Shown here in pieces: positions 1 to 6,222 of a stretch of DNA of 6,674 nucleotides. The stretch covers positions 3,202-9,875 of the forward strand of contig PCUH01000292.1 of the NCBI GenBank assembly GCA_002770955.1, given 5' to 3'. Numbering within the stretch: the stretch's first letter is position 1; each line of letters opens with the position of its first letter. Source of the stretch: Flavobacteriales bacterium CG18_big_fil_WC_8_21_14_2_50_32_9 (GTDB taxonomy: Bacteria; Bacteroidota; Bacteroidia; Flavobacteriales_E; Vicingaceae). The notes beneath the pieces are model-generated. The model ran no database searches. It saw nothing but the letters and a program-made list of their open reading frames with translations, and was not told the origin of the DNA. The position numbers and the translations under genes were made by a program.

Positions 1-601
1 AACTTTCGGAATATGTTTTAGGTGTATATTTTTTTCCTTGGTATTCAAATTCGTTGGGTATTTTACCAAAATAGGCATCTAATATTCCTTCAATGGCGGT
101 TTTCCATGCTGAAGTAAGTTTTTTTTGAGGATTTTTAACAACTTCATCAACAGCAGCTTTCAGAATTGCATCTAACTCAGCATGGTTGTGTTTTTCCTCA
201 CCGTAATTTAAACCTGCATAAACTTGTTCAGGAACAATACCATATTTTTTCACAATAAAAGGAATGTCGTGAAAAGCACCACCAGCTGAAAAATTGGTTG
301 AGCCATGCATTCTAACATACCTAACTGCTTTTTCATAATATGCATTTCTTACAACAAACATCTCAGAAAGCAATACTGGTTTTTTTCCTTTACGGATAAT
401 TTCAGATTCTAAAAAGGAGAGGGAAGAAAAAGACCAACAAGTGCCTGTTCTTCCTTGACTTTGAACATCAAGAGCTTCTATATCTTTTACTTTTATGAAA
501 TAATAATGTCCATCTTTTTTGTTTTTTAATGTGTCTGTTTGAGCGATTGAAAAACAAGTAAAAAGAACTATTGATAAGATACTTAATGTTATTTTTTTCA
601 T
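1..601 (-). CDS. Secreted C1-family (papain-like) cysteine peptidase, aminopeptidase C/bleomycin hydrolase-like; 3' part off the window
   Basis: The first 200 codons are present, running off the left edge with no stop. The start is the ATG at 599-601. Residues 1-20 look like a signal peptide (MKK, a hydrophobic stretch, then SIA before Q21), so the product is probably exported. Cys16 does not sit in a good lipobox (LFTC). The motif QGRTGTCWSFS at residues 49-59 is the active-site signature of clan CA family C1 peptidases, with Q49 as the oxyanion-hole glutamine and C55 as the nucleophile. The following residues, including LSEMFVV and GGAFHDIPFIVKKYGIVPE, fit the bleomycin hydrolase/PepC (C1B) branch, in which Bacteroidota proteins are about 400 residues long. 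The catalytic His and Asn would lie beyond the window. Known C1B enzymes are aminopeptidases; an extracytoplasmic role in peptide breakdown is inference. It lies 27 nt after the acyltransferase gene and is probably cotranscribed with it. Confidence 0.88.
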   Translation of the reverse strand, partial: MKKITLSILSIVLFTCFSIAQTDTLKNKKDGHYYFIKVKDIEALDVQSQGRTGTCWSFSSLSFLESEIIRKGKKPVLLSEMFVVRNAYYEKAVRYVRMHGSTNFSAGGAFHDIPFIVKKYGIVPEQVYAGLNYGEEKHNHAELDAILKAAVDEVVKNPQKKLTSAWKTAIEGILDAYFGKIPNEFEYQGKKYTPKTYSES

Positions 602-628
602 GATAAATAGTTTTAATTTATGATAAAT

Positions 629-1747
629 TTAAATATTTTTTTTCCAACAACGCTTACGTTTATGTTGAAGGTGTTCGTAATTTTTCCAGTTTTGAATTAC
701 TTTTTGGTTTGTTTCAAAAACTCCTGTCGTTTCCATTTCTGTTACACCAAATTTTTCCATCACTTTGTGTAACTCATAAAACAAAACTGCTGTAACTCCT
801 TTTGCTTGATATTTTGGTAAAATCCCTGTTAACATTAAATCAATTACTTTAGGATGGTTTAATGCTCTTTTGAGATAACACCAACCAAAAGGAAAGATGC
901 TTCCATTCGCTTTTTGCAATCCTTCTGAAAGTGATGGAACACCTAATATGAACGCTATTAGTTGTTGTTCTTCATTGAAAACTAATTTAACAAACTCTGG
1001 ATTTAACAACAATAAATACCTGTTTACATAATAATCAATCATTTGCTTGTCTAACTGAACTACAAAAGGCAACTCATCAAAAGCTTCGTTTAATATTTCA
1101 AACAGTTGAACAGAATATGGTTGAAGTTCTGCTGTTTTTTTAAAGCTTTTTACTGTTAAATTACTTCTTTGCATCACTATTTCAGCACCTCTTTTAGCTT
1201 TTTCGGGCATTCCTTCTAGAAATAATCTAAATTCTAGCCAATCAATTTCTTTTTCGTAGCCCAAACGAACCATTTGTTCTTTATAATAAGGCAAATGGTA
1301 TTCTGATGCTGCGGAAGGCAAATGATCAAATCCTTCAACTAACATTCCTTGATGATCGAGATTGGTAAATCCTAAAGGACCTTGAACAGAAGTCATGCCT
1401 TGTTCTGAAAGCCATTTTTCGGCAGTTTCAAATAATTGTCGAACAACTTCATCATCATTAAAAAATTCGGCACGAGTAAATCTACCTACTTTTTCGCCTG
1501 TTTTTTTGTTGTATTGCTCATTAATAATTGCTCCAATTCTGCCTACACATTTGTTGTCTTTGTAGGCTACCCAAAATTTAGCTTTACAAAAACGAAATGC
1601 TGGATTAAATTCACTTTTCAGTGCTTTAATTTCGTCTTTTTTAATGGGAGGAACCCAAAATTTATTATTCTTGTATATACTAAATTGCACATTAACGAAA
1701 TCATTAAAATGTTTCTTTTCAACTACTTCTTTAATTTCAATTTTCAT
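629..1747 (-). CDS. GNAT-like N-acyltransferase of the YghO-like type, possibly acting on lipids
   Basis: The 372-residue protein has no signal peptide or membrane span and should be cytoplasmic. It starts at ATG 1745-1747. The N-terminal part (about 1-75) carries NNKFWVPPIKKDE and VGRIGAIIN. The central block at residues 123-141 (GPLGFTNLDHQGMLVEGFD) and the PYY at 153-155 match a conserved pattern I recall from YghO-like proteins of Proteobacteria and Bacteroidota. The C-terminal half holds a GNAT-like cofactor-binding segment (LTGILPKYQAKGVTAVLF, about 306-323) and a basic end (HKRKRCWKK). GNAT enzymes move an acyl group from an acyl-CoA, or sometimes an acyl carrier protein, to an amine. 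As I recall, the bacterial ceramide synthase of Caulobacter also belongs to a GNAT-type family, so N-acylation of a sphingoid base or similar amine is possible but unproven here. No sphingolipid gene is visible nearby. The family call is fairly secure; the substrate is unknown. Confidence 0.75.
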   Translation of the reverse strand: MKIEIKEVVEKKHFNDFVNVQFSIYKNNKFWVPPIKKDEIKALKSEFNPAFRFCKAKFWVAYKDNKCVGRIGAIINEQYNKKTGEKVGRFTRAEFFNDDEVVRQLFETAEKWLSEQGMTSVQGPLGFTNLDHQGMLVEGFDHLPSAASEYHLPYYKEQMVRLGYEKEIDWLEFRLFLEGMPEKAKRGAEIVMQRSNLTVKSFKKTAELQPYSVQLFEILNEAFDELPFVVQLDKQMIDYYVNRYLLLLNPEFVKLVFNEEQQLIAFILGVPSLSEGLQKANGSIFPFGWCYLKRALNHPKVIDLMLTGILPKYQAKGVTAVLFYELHKVMEKFGVTEMETTGVFETNQKVIQNWKNYEHLQHKRKRCWKKNI

Positions 1748-1770
1748 CGTTGTTATATATAGTTTTACTT

Positions 1771-1794
1771 AACAATGTAGCAAACTCCATTGTT
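1771..1794. repeat. Short inverted repeat between the lipoprotein and acyltransferase genes
   Basis: AACAATG (1771-1777) and CATTGTT (1788-1794) form perfect 7-bp arms around a 10-nt loop, starting 4 nt past the lipoprotein stop codon. On the minus-strand transcript no U-run follows, so it is a poor intrinsic terminator. It could be a weak hairpin, an operator site, or a remnant of the TACATTGTTA repeat also seen at 2411-2420. Function unknown. Confidence 0.35.
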
Positions 1795-1798
1795 GTTA

Positions 1799-2278
1799 TT
1801 AATTCATTTTTTTTAGATTGTCTGTTAAAACAAAATAATCTATTAATTTTTCTAACTCTTTTAATCCTTGAGGTCCTTCGTACCTGTCGATTATTTTTTT
1901 ATATTTTCCATCTAAACTAACGGCTATAATACAAGAGGGGATGTCGGTTATCTCTTTGTCGTATTTATCCTTAAAGTTAAAGAAATCTATACTATTTATG
2001 TAATTTTTTAGTTCGTCCATTGCATCGTTAGAAAGCATTGCTTTATATTTTCCTTCTCGCTCTACAAAATCTCTTCCTTCATAAATTACCATGCCTGTTT
2101 CGTAAATAGTTATGGTGTATCCTGGACATTTACCCAAACAAGGTGTGCGTTCCATAGAAATAAAAATAGTTTCTTTTGGGGTTTCTGTTGCTGAGTTGGA
2201 TTTATTTTCTTTAATAGGTTTATTTTGCTTACAAGCATTTAATGTAAAAAGTAGAAGCAGGAGTATAATTGGTTTCAT
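1799..2278 (-). CDS. Small lipoprotein with a DUF6438-type domain
   Basis: The 159-residue product begins with a lipoprotein signal: MKP, a leucine-rich stretch, and the lipobox LNAC with C16 as the probable lipidated cysteine. After a polar linker (about 17-36, rich in Lys, Asn, Ser, Thr and Glu) comes one domain with the pattern I associate with DUF6438: I-S-M-E-R-T-P-C-L-G-K-C-P-G-Y (residues 40-54), then TITIYETGMVIYEG, and near the end ISL/AVSLDG and GPQGLKELEKLID. C47 and C51 form a CxxxC pair, and C116 is a third cysteine in the domain, so a disulfide or metal site is possible. The residues right after C16 (KQNKP) are not acidic, unlike the surface-export signal described for some flavobacterial lipoproteins, so a periplasm-facing location is a little more likely. 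The biochemical function of the domain is unknown. It lies alone between repeat-bearing spacers, with 51 nt to the acyltransferase gene. Confidence 0.85.
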   Translation of the reverse strand: MKPIILLLLLFTLNACKQNKPIKENKSNSATETPKETIFISMERTPCLGKCPGYTITIYETGMVIYEGRDFVEREGKYKAMLSNDAMDELKNYINSIDFFNFKDKYDKEITDIPSCIIAVSLDGKYKKIIDRYEGPQGLKELEKLIDYFVLTDNLKKMN

Positions 2279-2283
2279 TTTAC

Positions 2284-2324
2284 AGATTAGAGATTAGTCA
2301 TTAGTCATTAGTCATTAGAGATTC
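2284..2324 (+). repeat. Heptamer tandem array (AGATTAG x2, TCATTAG x3, partial AGATTC)
   Basis: Five consecutive 7-nt units are readable: AGATTAG at 2284 and 2291, TCATTAG at 2298, 2305 and 2312, then AGATTC at 2319-2324. The units share ATTAG and differ at the first two bases. The array sits only 5 nt upstream of the lipoprotein start codon on the minus strand, so it would form most of that gene's leader if transcription begins upstream. Copy number could vary by slippage. I recall similar heptamer strings in intergenic regions of flavobacterial genomes. Confidence 0.85.
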
Positions 2325-2382
2325 TTTCACTTCATCCCGTCCCGATAACTTTCGCGGGAGCTTTCGGGATTTCGTTCAGAAT
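2321..2382. repeat. GC-rich imperfect palindrome, probable dispersed intergenic repeat
   Basis: Nested arms are visible: ATTCT (2321-2325) with AGAAT (2378-2382), ATCCCG (2334-2339) with CGGGAT (2365-2370), and CCCG (2341-2344) with either CGGG (2355-2358) or, extended as CCCGA, TCGGG (2364-2368). The core is also partly repeated directly, with CTTTCG at 2349-2354 and 2361-2366. It is much richer in G and C than the rest of the window. The outer sequence (TTCGTTCAGAATGACA on the plus strand) resembles a dispersed repeat I recall from many Bacteroidota genomes. A hairpin could form in either strand. No U-run follows, so it is not a classic terminator, though it could stabilise the 3' end of the yidC message. 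Confidence 0.7.
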
Positions 2383-2410
2383 GACAATAGCAATCAAATC
2401 TTCAAATAAC

Positions 2411-2448
2411 TACATTGTTACATTTTCAAATTATTAAATTGTTACATT
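2411..2448. repeat. Direct repeat of TTGTTACATT just downstream of yidC
   Basis: TTGTTACATT occurs exactly at 2415-2424 and 2439-2448, 24 nt apart start to start, and TACATT occurs a third time at 2411-2416. The block ends 2 nt short of the yidC stop codon. I recall closely similar AT-rich strings between genes in flavobacterial genomes, so this is probably another dispersed intergenic element rather than a regulatory site. Confidence 0.6.
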
Positions 2449-2450
2449 AA

Positions 2451-4412
2451 TTATTTCTTTTTTCGCTGTTGTTGTAGTTTCTGAGCGTCTTTCATTCTAG
2501 CTTCTAATTTTGCTCCAAACCCTGATTTTTTTCTAACTTTAGTTTTGTTTTCTTGAATTTTTGCTAATAATTTATCTTCATTGATAAACCATTTTTTAAT
2601 TGCAGCTTGTTGTCCAATAGTTATCATATTGGCTATTAAATAGTAATAACTTAACCCTGAGGCATAACTGTTAAAGAAAAATAACATCATTACCGGCATT
2701 AAGTACATCATAATTTTCATTTGAGCTGCCATAGCTCCTTCCATACCTGCTCCTGCAGTCATTTGGCTATTCGCTTTGGTATAGAATATCATAGAAATTG
2801 CCATTAGTAGTGTGAAAAGACTTACATGAGCTCCATAAAAAGGAATATCAAAAGGAAGTTCAAGAATTGAGTCATAAGAAGATAAATCTTCAGCCCACAA
2901 AAAGCTTTTTTGTCTTAAATCAAAAGTGGCAGGAAAAAATCGGAATAAGGCAAATAAGATAGGCATTTGAATTAGCATAGGAATACAGCCCGCTAAAGGA
3001 TTTACACCTGTTTTTCGATACAGTGCCATTGTTTCTTGCTGTTTTTTCATGGCATCATTCTTATATTTTTCTGTAAGCTCAGTAATTTCTGGTTTTAACA
3101 CTTTCATTTTTGCACTACTCAAATATGTTTTCCATGTGATTGGAAAAAGTAGCATTTTAATGATAATTGTTAAAAGAAGAATTACAATTCCGACAGACAT
3201 ATTAAAACCCATTAAAAAGTTAAAGACAGGTCTTACAATTAAATGATTCACCCAGCCAAAAATACCCCAACCGTAATCAATGGATTTATCTAATCCTATA
3301 CCTATTTCTTTTAGGGTTTCTATCTTATTTGGTCCAAAATAGAACTGCATAGCGAATTTTTCGTTGTTTGTATTCGCAAATGGAATTGTTACTCCTGCCC
3401 GCATTTGCTTAATATAATTTCGATTAACTTCATCTTTTATTTGTATGGTTTCTACAAAAGAATTAGGACGTTCAAAAGGAATGTCTTTGGCAATAAGTGT
3501 ACTGTTAAAGTATTGTTGTTTAAACATTACCCAATCAATGGCTGAAATGAGTTCTTCTTTTTTGTAAGAGCCATAACCAATATAATCAACCTCATCTTTG
3601 TTGTATTTATAGTAAGTAGTGCTGGCCATCTCCTGATTTTTGATGGTTTTTTCTTGGCTTGGTGTAAACATTTCCCATTTCAATAGGGGGGCTTCTAATA
3701 AAACATTTTCAAATCCTACTATATTAAAATCGAAATCTACTAAATACGAGTTTCCTGCAAGGGCATAGATATATTCTACATAGCTTTTTTTATCATTGGT
3801 GTAAAGTCTAAGGGTTATGTTTTTAGCATCTTGCCCCATTACTTCAAAAGAAGAATTTGTGGTTTCAAAAAATAAATTTTCTGTATTTATTATTCTCAAA
3901 GAGTTTCCTCCAGTAGAGCCAGGAATGGCTAATTCTATGTTGAAACGAGAGGAGTCTTTATTAAATAAAATTAAAGGCAACGAATCGTAGGTTACAAATT
4001 CTTTTAATTCAACGGAAGTAATTCTTCCTCCTTTGTTAGAAATAGTAGCTATTAAATGCTCATTTTCTATTGTAAATGTTTGTTCTTCACCTTGAGCAGC
4101 AGAAACAAAAGGGCCAAAGTCTGCCAACAATTGTAAATTTCCTAAAGAATCTTTACTGGAATCAAAAGAATTATTTTCAGTAGCACTATAAGTTGAATCT
4201 GCTGAAAGTACGGCACTTTTTTCTTCTATTGTATTGGCAGTTTCAGGAGAGGGAACAGGTTGTTCTGTTTTTTGCTTTTCTAATGCTTCTTTTTGTTTTT
4301 TAGCAGCTAATTCTTCAGCTGTTGGTTGAGTTAAATAAGTAAATACTAATAAAATAGCACCTATTAAAACTAAACCTATTATTGAATTTTTATCTAAACC
4401 TTTTGCACTCAT
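2451..4412 (-). CDS. yidC: Membrane protein insertase YidC (Oxa1 family)
   Basis: The 653-residue protein inserts proteins into the inner membrane, alone or with SecYEG. A first membrane span (about 10-27) is followed by a charged, Ser/Glu-rich linker (31-90) and the large periplasmic beta-sandwich domain typical of Gram-negative YidC (about 112-365). The conserved insertase core follows: spans near 398-423, 472-492, 528-545 and 566-600, with SSAKMKVLKPEITEL (432-446) and MALYRKTGVNPLAGCIPMLIQMPI (462-485) as the most diagnostic stretches. The position of the groove arginine of E. coli YidC (R366) aligns by eye with K419 (IIKMLLFP), keeping the positive charge. The C-terminal tail (605-653) is strongly basic, as expected for ribosome contact. 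The start is ATG 4410-4412; the length fits the Bacteroidota form. It follows pyrG by 112 nt, an adjacency I recall from other Bacteroidota, and may be cotranscribed with it or have its own promoter in that repeat-bearing gap, where I see no clear TAnnTTTG box. Confidence 0.98.
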   Translation of the reverse strand: MSAKGLDKNSIIGLVLIGAILLVFTYLTQPTAEELAAKKQKEALEKQKTEQPVPSPETANTIEEKSAVLSADSTYSATENNSFDSSKDSLGNLQLLADFGPFVSAAQGEEQTFTIENEHLIATISNKGGRITSVELKEFVTYDSLPLILFNKDSSRFNIELAIPGSTGGNSLRIINTENLFFETTNSSFEVMGQDAKNITLRLYTNDKKSYVEYIYALAGNSYLVDFDFNIVGFENVLLEAPLLKWEMFTPSQEKTIKNQEMASTTYYKYNKDEVDYIGYGSYKKEELISAIDWVMFKQQYFNSTLIAKDIPFERPNSFVETIQIKDEVNRNYIKQMRAGVTIPFANTNNEKFAMQFYFGPNKIETLKEIGIGLDKSIDYGWGIFGWVNHLIVRPVFNFLMGFNMSVGIVILLLTIIIKMLLFPITWKTYLSSAKMKVLKPEITELTEKYKNDAMKKQQETMALYRKTGVNPLAGCIPMLIQMPILFALFRFFPATFDLRQKSFLWAEDLSSYDSILELPFDIPFYGAHVSLFTLLMAISMIFYTKANSQMTAGAGMEGAMAAQMKIMMYLMPVMMLFFFNSYASGLSYYYLIANMITIGQQAAIKKWFINEDKLLAKIQENKTKVRKKSGFGAKLEARMKDAQKLQQQRKKK

Positions 4413-4452
4413 TTATTTGTTTTTAACTATTTTGTAATTTCTTTTTTGTTTC

Positions 4453-4500
4453 CAGCAGATAACGCTGATTTTAACTTCGTTTAGCTCCCTTTGGTCGGTT
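4453..4500. repeat. Candidate dispersed intergenic repeat in the pyrG-yidC gap
   Basis: CAGC (4453-4456) and GCTG (4464-4467) flank the 7-nt loop AGATAAC, and the sequence continues with TTCGTTTAGCTCCC and TTTGGTCGGTT. This block is richer in G and C than its surroundings, encodes nothing obvious, and resembles a family of strings containing AATCAGCG and ATCTGC that I recall between flavobacterial genes. The 4-bp stem is too short to call a terminator. Only one copy lies in this window, so the repeat status rests on memory. Confidence 0.4.
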
Positions 4501-4503
4501 CGC

Positions 4504-4531
4504 AAAATCTCTAATCTCCAATCTCTAATTT
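4504..4531 (-). repeat. Degenerate heptamer array at the pyrG stop codon
   Basis: Read on the minus strand, the end of pyrG and the next bases form 7-nt units: AAATTAG (containing the TAG stop), AGATTGG, AGATTAG and AGATTTT. The exact unit AGATTAG is shared with the array at 2284-2297, but on the opposite strand. The first unit overlaps the final codon and stop of pyrG, so the array either expanded from, or arrived at, the very end of the gene. Confidence 0.6.
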
Positions 4532-6138
4532 TTATGATACGCACCAGCTGCTTTTATAAATGCTAAAAACAAAGGATGAGGATTTGTTACCGTACTTTTA
4601 TATTCGGGATGAAATTGAACAGCAACAAACCATGGATGATTTTTCAATTCCATAATTTCAACTAAGTTGTTAGTAGGATTTGTTCCTGTGGCTATCATAC
4701 CATTTTTCTCAAAATCGTTGAGGTATTTGTTGTTAAATTCATAACGATGACGATGACGTTCACTAATCGTTTCTGTATTGTAAGCTAAATATGCGTTGGA
4801 ATCTTTTTTAACAACACAAGGATAAGCACCCAAACGCATAGTACCACCTTTGTTGCTTACATTTTTTTGGCTTTCCATCAAATAAATTACAGGATGAGGA
4901 GTTTCTAGGTACATTTCTGTAGAGTGAGCATCGGTTAAGCCAAGCACGTTTCTTCCAAACTCAATAACAGCACATTGCATTCCTAAGCAAATACCAAAAA
5001 ATGGAATCTTATTTTCACGAGCATAGTTTATGGCACTAATTTTACCTTCAATGCCTCGCTCTCCAAAACCTGGAGCTACTAATATTCCATCTAACCCTTG
5101 TAATCTTTTTTTTATGTTTTTTTCGTTGATATCTTCTGAATGAATCCAATCAACAATTACTTTTGTATCTAAATGAGCCCCTGCATGAATAAATGATTCC
5201 GCAATAGATTTGTACGCGTCTTGAAGCTCTGTATATTTTCCAATTAAACCAATTTTTATGGTTTGTTTGGGATTTTTTAGTTTGGTTAAAAACTCTTTCC
5301 AAGCAATGAGTTGAGGTTCTTCACCATAGGGTAAATTTAGTTTATCCAACACCACTTTATCTAATTCTTCTTCTAGCATCAACAAAGGCACATCATAAAT
5401 TGTATCTGCATCCATTGCTTCTATTACTGCTTTTGGTGAGATATTACAAAAAAGAGCTACTTTATCTTTAACTCCTTCAGTTAGTTTATGTTCTGTTCTT
5501 AAGGCTAAAATATCGGGTTGAACTCCAGATTCTAATAGTTGTTTTACCGAATGTTGTGTTGGTTTTGTTTTTAATTCTCCAGATGCAGCCAAAAATGGAA
5601 CAAATGTAAGGTGCAACACAATGCAATCAAAATCGGGTTCCCATTTTAATTGACGCACAGCTTCAATATAGGGAAGGGATTCTATATCACCAACAGTTCC
5701 TCCTATTTCGGTAATAACAATGTCATACTCGCCCGTGTTGCCCAATAATTTTATTCTGCGTTTAATTTCATCAGTAATGTGTGGAATAACTTGAACAGTT
5801 TTCCCTAAATAAGCACCTTCACGCTCTTGATTAATAACATGTTGATAAATTTTTCCTGTGGTTACGTTGTTTGCTTGTGAAGTAGGTACATTTAAATAGC
5901 GTTCATAATGACCTAAGTCTAAGTCTGTTTCAGCTCCATCGTCAGTTACAAAACATTCGCCATGTTCATAAGGATTAAGTGTTCCTGGGTCTATGTTTAT
6001 GTAGGGGTCTAATTTTTGAATTGTAGTAGAATATCCTCTAGCTTGCAATAGTTTAGCCAATGATGCGGCTATAATTCCCTTTCCTAATGAAGAGGCAACT
6101 CCTCCCGTAACAAAAACATATTTGGTAGATGATGACAT
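4525..6138 (-). CDS. pyrG: CTP synthase (glutamine-hydrolysing)
   Basis: The 537-residue enzyme makes CTP from UTP, ATP and glutamine-derived ammonia, the last step of de novo pyrimidine nucleotide synthesis, in the cytoplasm. The N-terminal synthetase domain (about 1-270) opens with KYVFVTGGVASSLGKGI, the nucleotide-binding loop of the family, followed by KLDPYINIDPGT (42-53), the Mg-binding region ETDLDLGHYER (70-80; D72) and TEIGGTVGDIES (143-154; E144). The class I glutamine amidotransferase domain (about 295-537) has APGFGERG (355-362) at the oxyanion site, GICLGMQ with nucleophile C384, the RHRHRYEFN segment (461-469) and FHPEY with H510 and E512, completing the Cys-His-Glu triad. Length and all key residues are normal, so it should be active. 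The start is ATG 6136-6138; a candidate promoter lies 27 nt upstream. The stop codon is embedded in a heptamer repeat. Confidence 0.99.
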   Translation of the reverse strand: MSSSTKYVFVTGGVASSLGKGIIAASLAKLLQARGYSTTIQKLDPYINIDPGTLNPYEHGECFVTDDGAETDLDLGHYERYLNVPTSQANNVTTGKIYQHVINQEREGAYLGKTVQVIPHITDEIKRRIKLLGNTGEYDIVITEIGGTVGDIESLPYIEAVRQLKWEPDFDCIVLHLTFVPFLAASGELKTKPTQHSVKQLLESGVQPDILALRTEHKLTEGVKDKVALFCNISPKAVIEAMDADTIYDVPLLMLEEELDKVVLDKLNLPYGEEPQLIAWKEFLTKLKNPKQTIKIGLIGKYTELQDAYKSIAESFIHAGAHLDTKVIVDWIHSEDINEKNIKKRLQGLDGILVAPGFGERGIEGKISAINYARENKIPFFGICLGMQCAVIEFGRNVLGLTDAHSTEMYLETPHPVIYLMESQKNVSNKGGTMRLGAYPCVVKKDSNAYLAYNTETISERHRHRYEFNNKYLNDFEKNGMIATGTNPTNNLVEIMELKNHPWFVAVQFHPEYKSTVTNPHPLFLAFIKAAGAYHKN

Positions 6139-6164
6139 TTTATAAAGCTAAAAAATTAAAGGGA

Positions 6165-6194
6165 CAAAATTAATAATACCTATAGAATATACAA
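6165..6194 (-). promoter_or_regulatory. Candidate Bacteroidota-type promoter of pyrG
   Basis: On the minus strand TTG (6192-6194) is followed after 19 nt by TAATTTTG (6165-6172), which matches the Bacteroidota -7 consensus TAnnTTTG exactly and the -33 TTG at a usual distance. Transcription would start a few bases further on, giving a leader of roughly 20 nt before the pyrG ATG. The leader has no visible Shine-Dalgarno sequence, which is common in this phylum. The -33 box is minimal (CTTG rather than TTTG), so the call rests mainly on the -7 match and its position. Confidence 0.6.
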
Positions 6195-6222
6195 GGAACT
6201 AATTCAGTTAAAAAACTAACAA

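Noticed and set aside
1436..1762. Plus-strand open frame of 108 codons
   Set aside because: It lies almost wholly antisense to the well-supported acyltransferase gene, has a low-complexity Phe/Asn/Ile-rich composition typical of the reverse of AT-rich coding sequence, and matches no family I know.
2112..2297. Plus-strand open frame of 61 codons over the lipoprotein gene
   Set aside because: It is antisense to the lipoprotein gene, runs into the heptamer repeat and shows no recognisable domain.
2284..2324. CRISPR-like array
   Set aside because: The units are 7 nt long and directly abutting, with no spacers, so this is a simple tandem repeat.
2321..2382. Rho-independent terminator for yidC
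   Set aside because: The stem is GC-rich but has mismatches and several alternative pairings, no U-run follows it on the minus-strand transcript, and it begins about 70 nt past the stop codon. A dispersed repeat explains it better.
3049..3246. Plus-strand open frame of 65 codons inside yidC
   Set aside because: It is antisense to the conserved insertase core of yidC; its hydrophobic character simply mirrors the membrane-coding sequence.
6206..6217. AGTT/AACT hairpin downstream of the transporter gene as a terminator
   Set aside because: The stem is only 4 bp of mostly A-T pairs around an A/T loop, too weak to support a terminator call.
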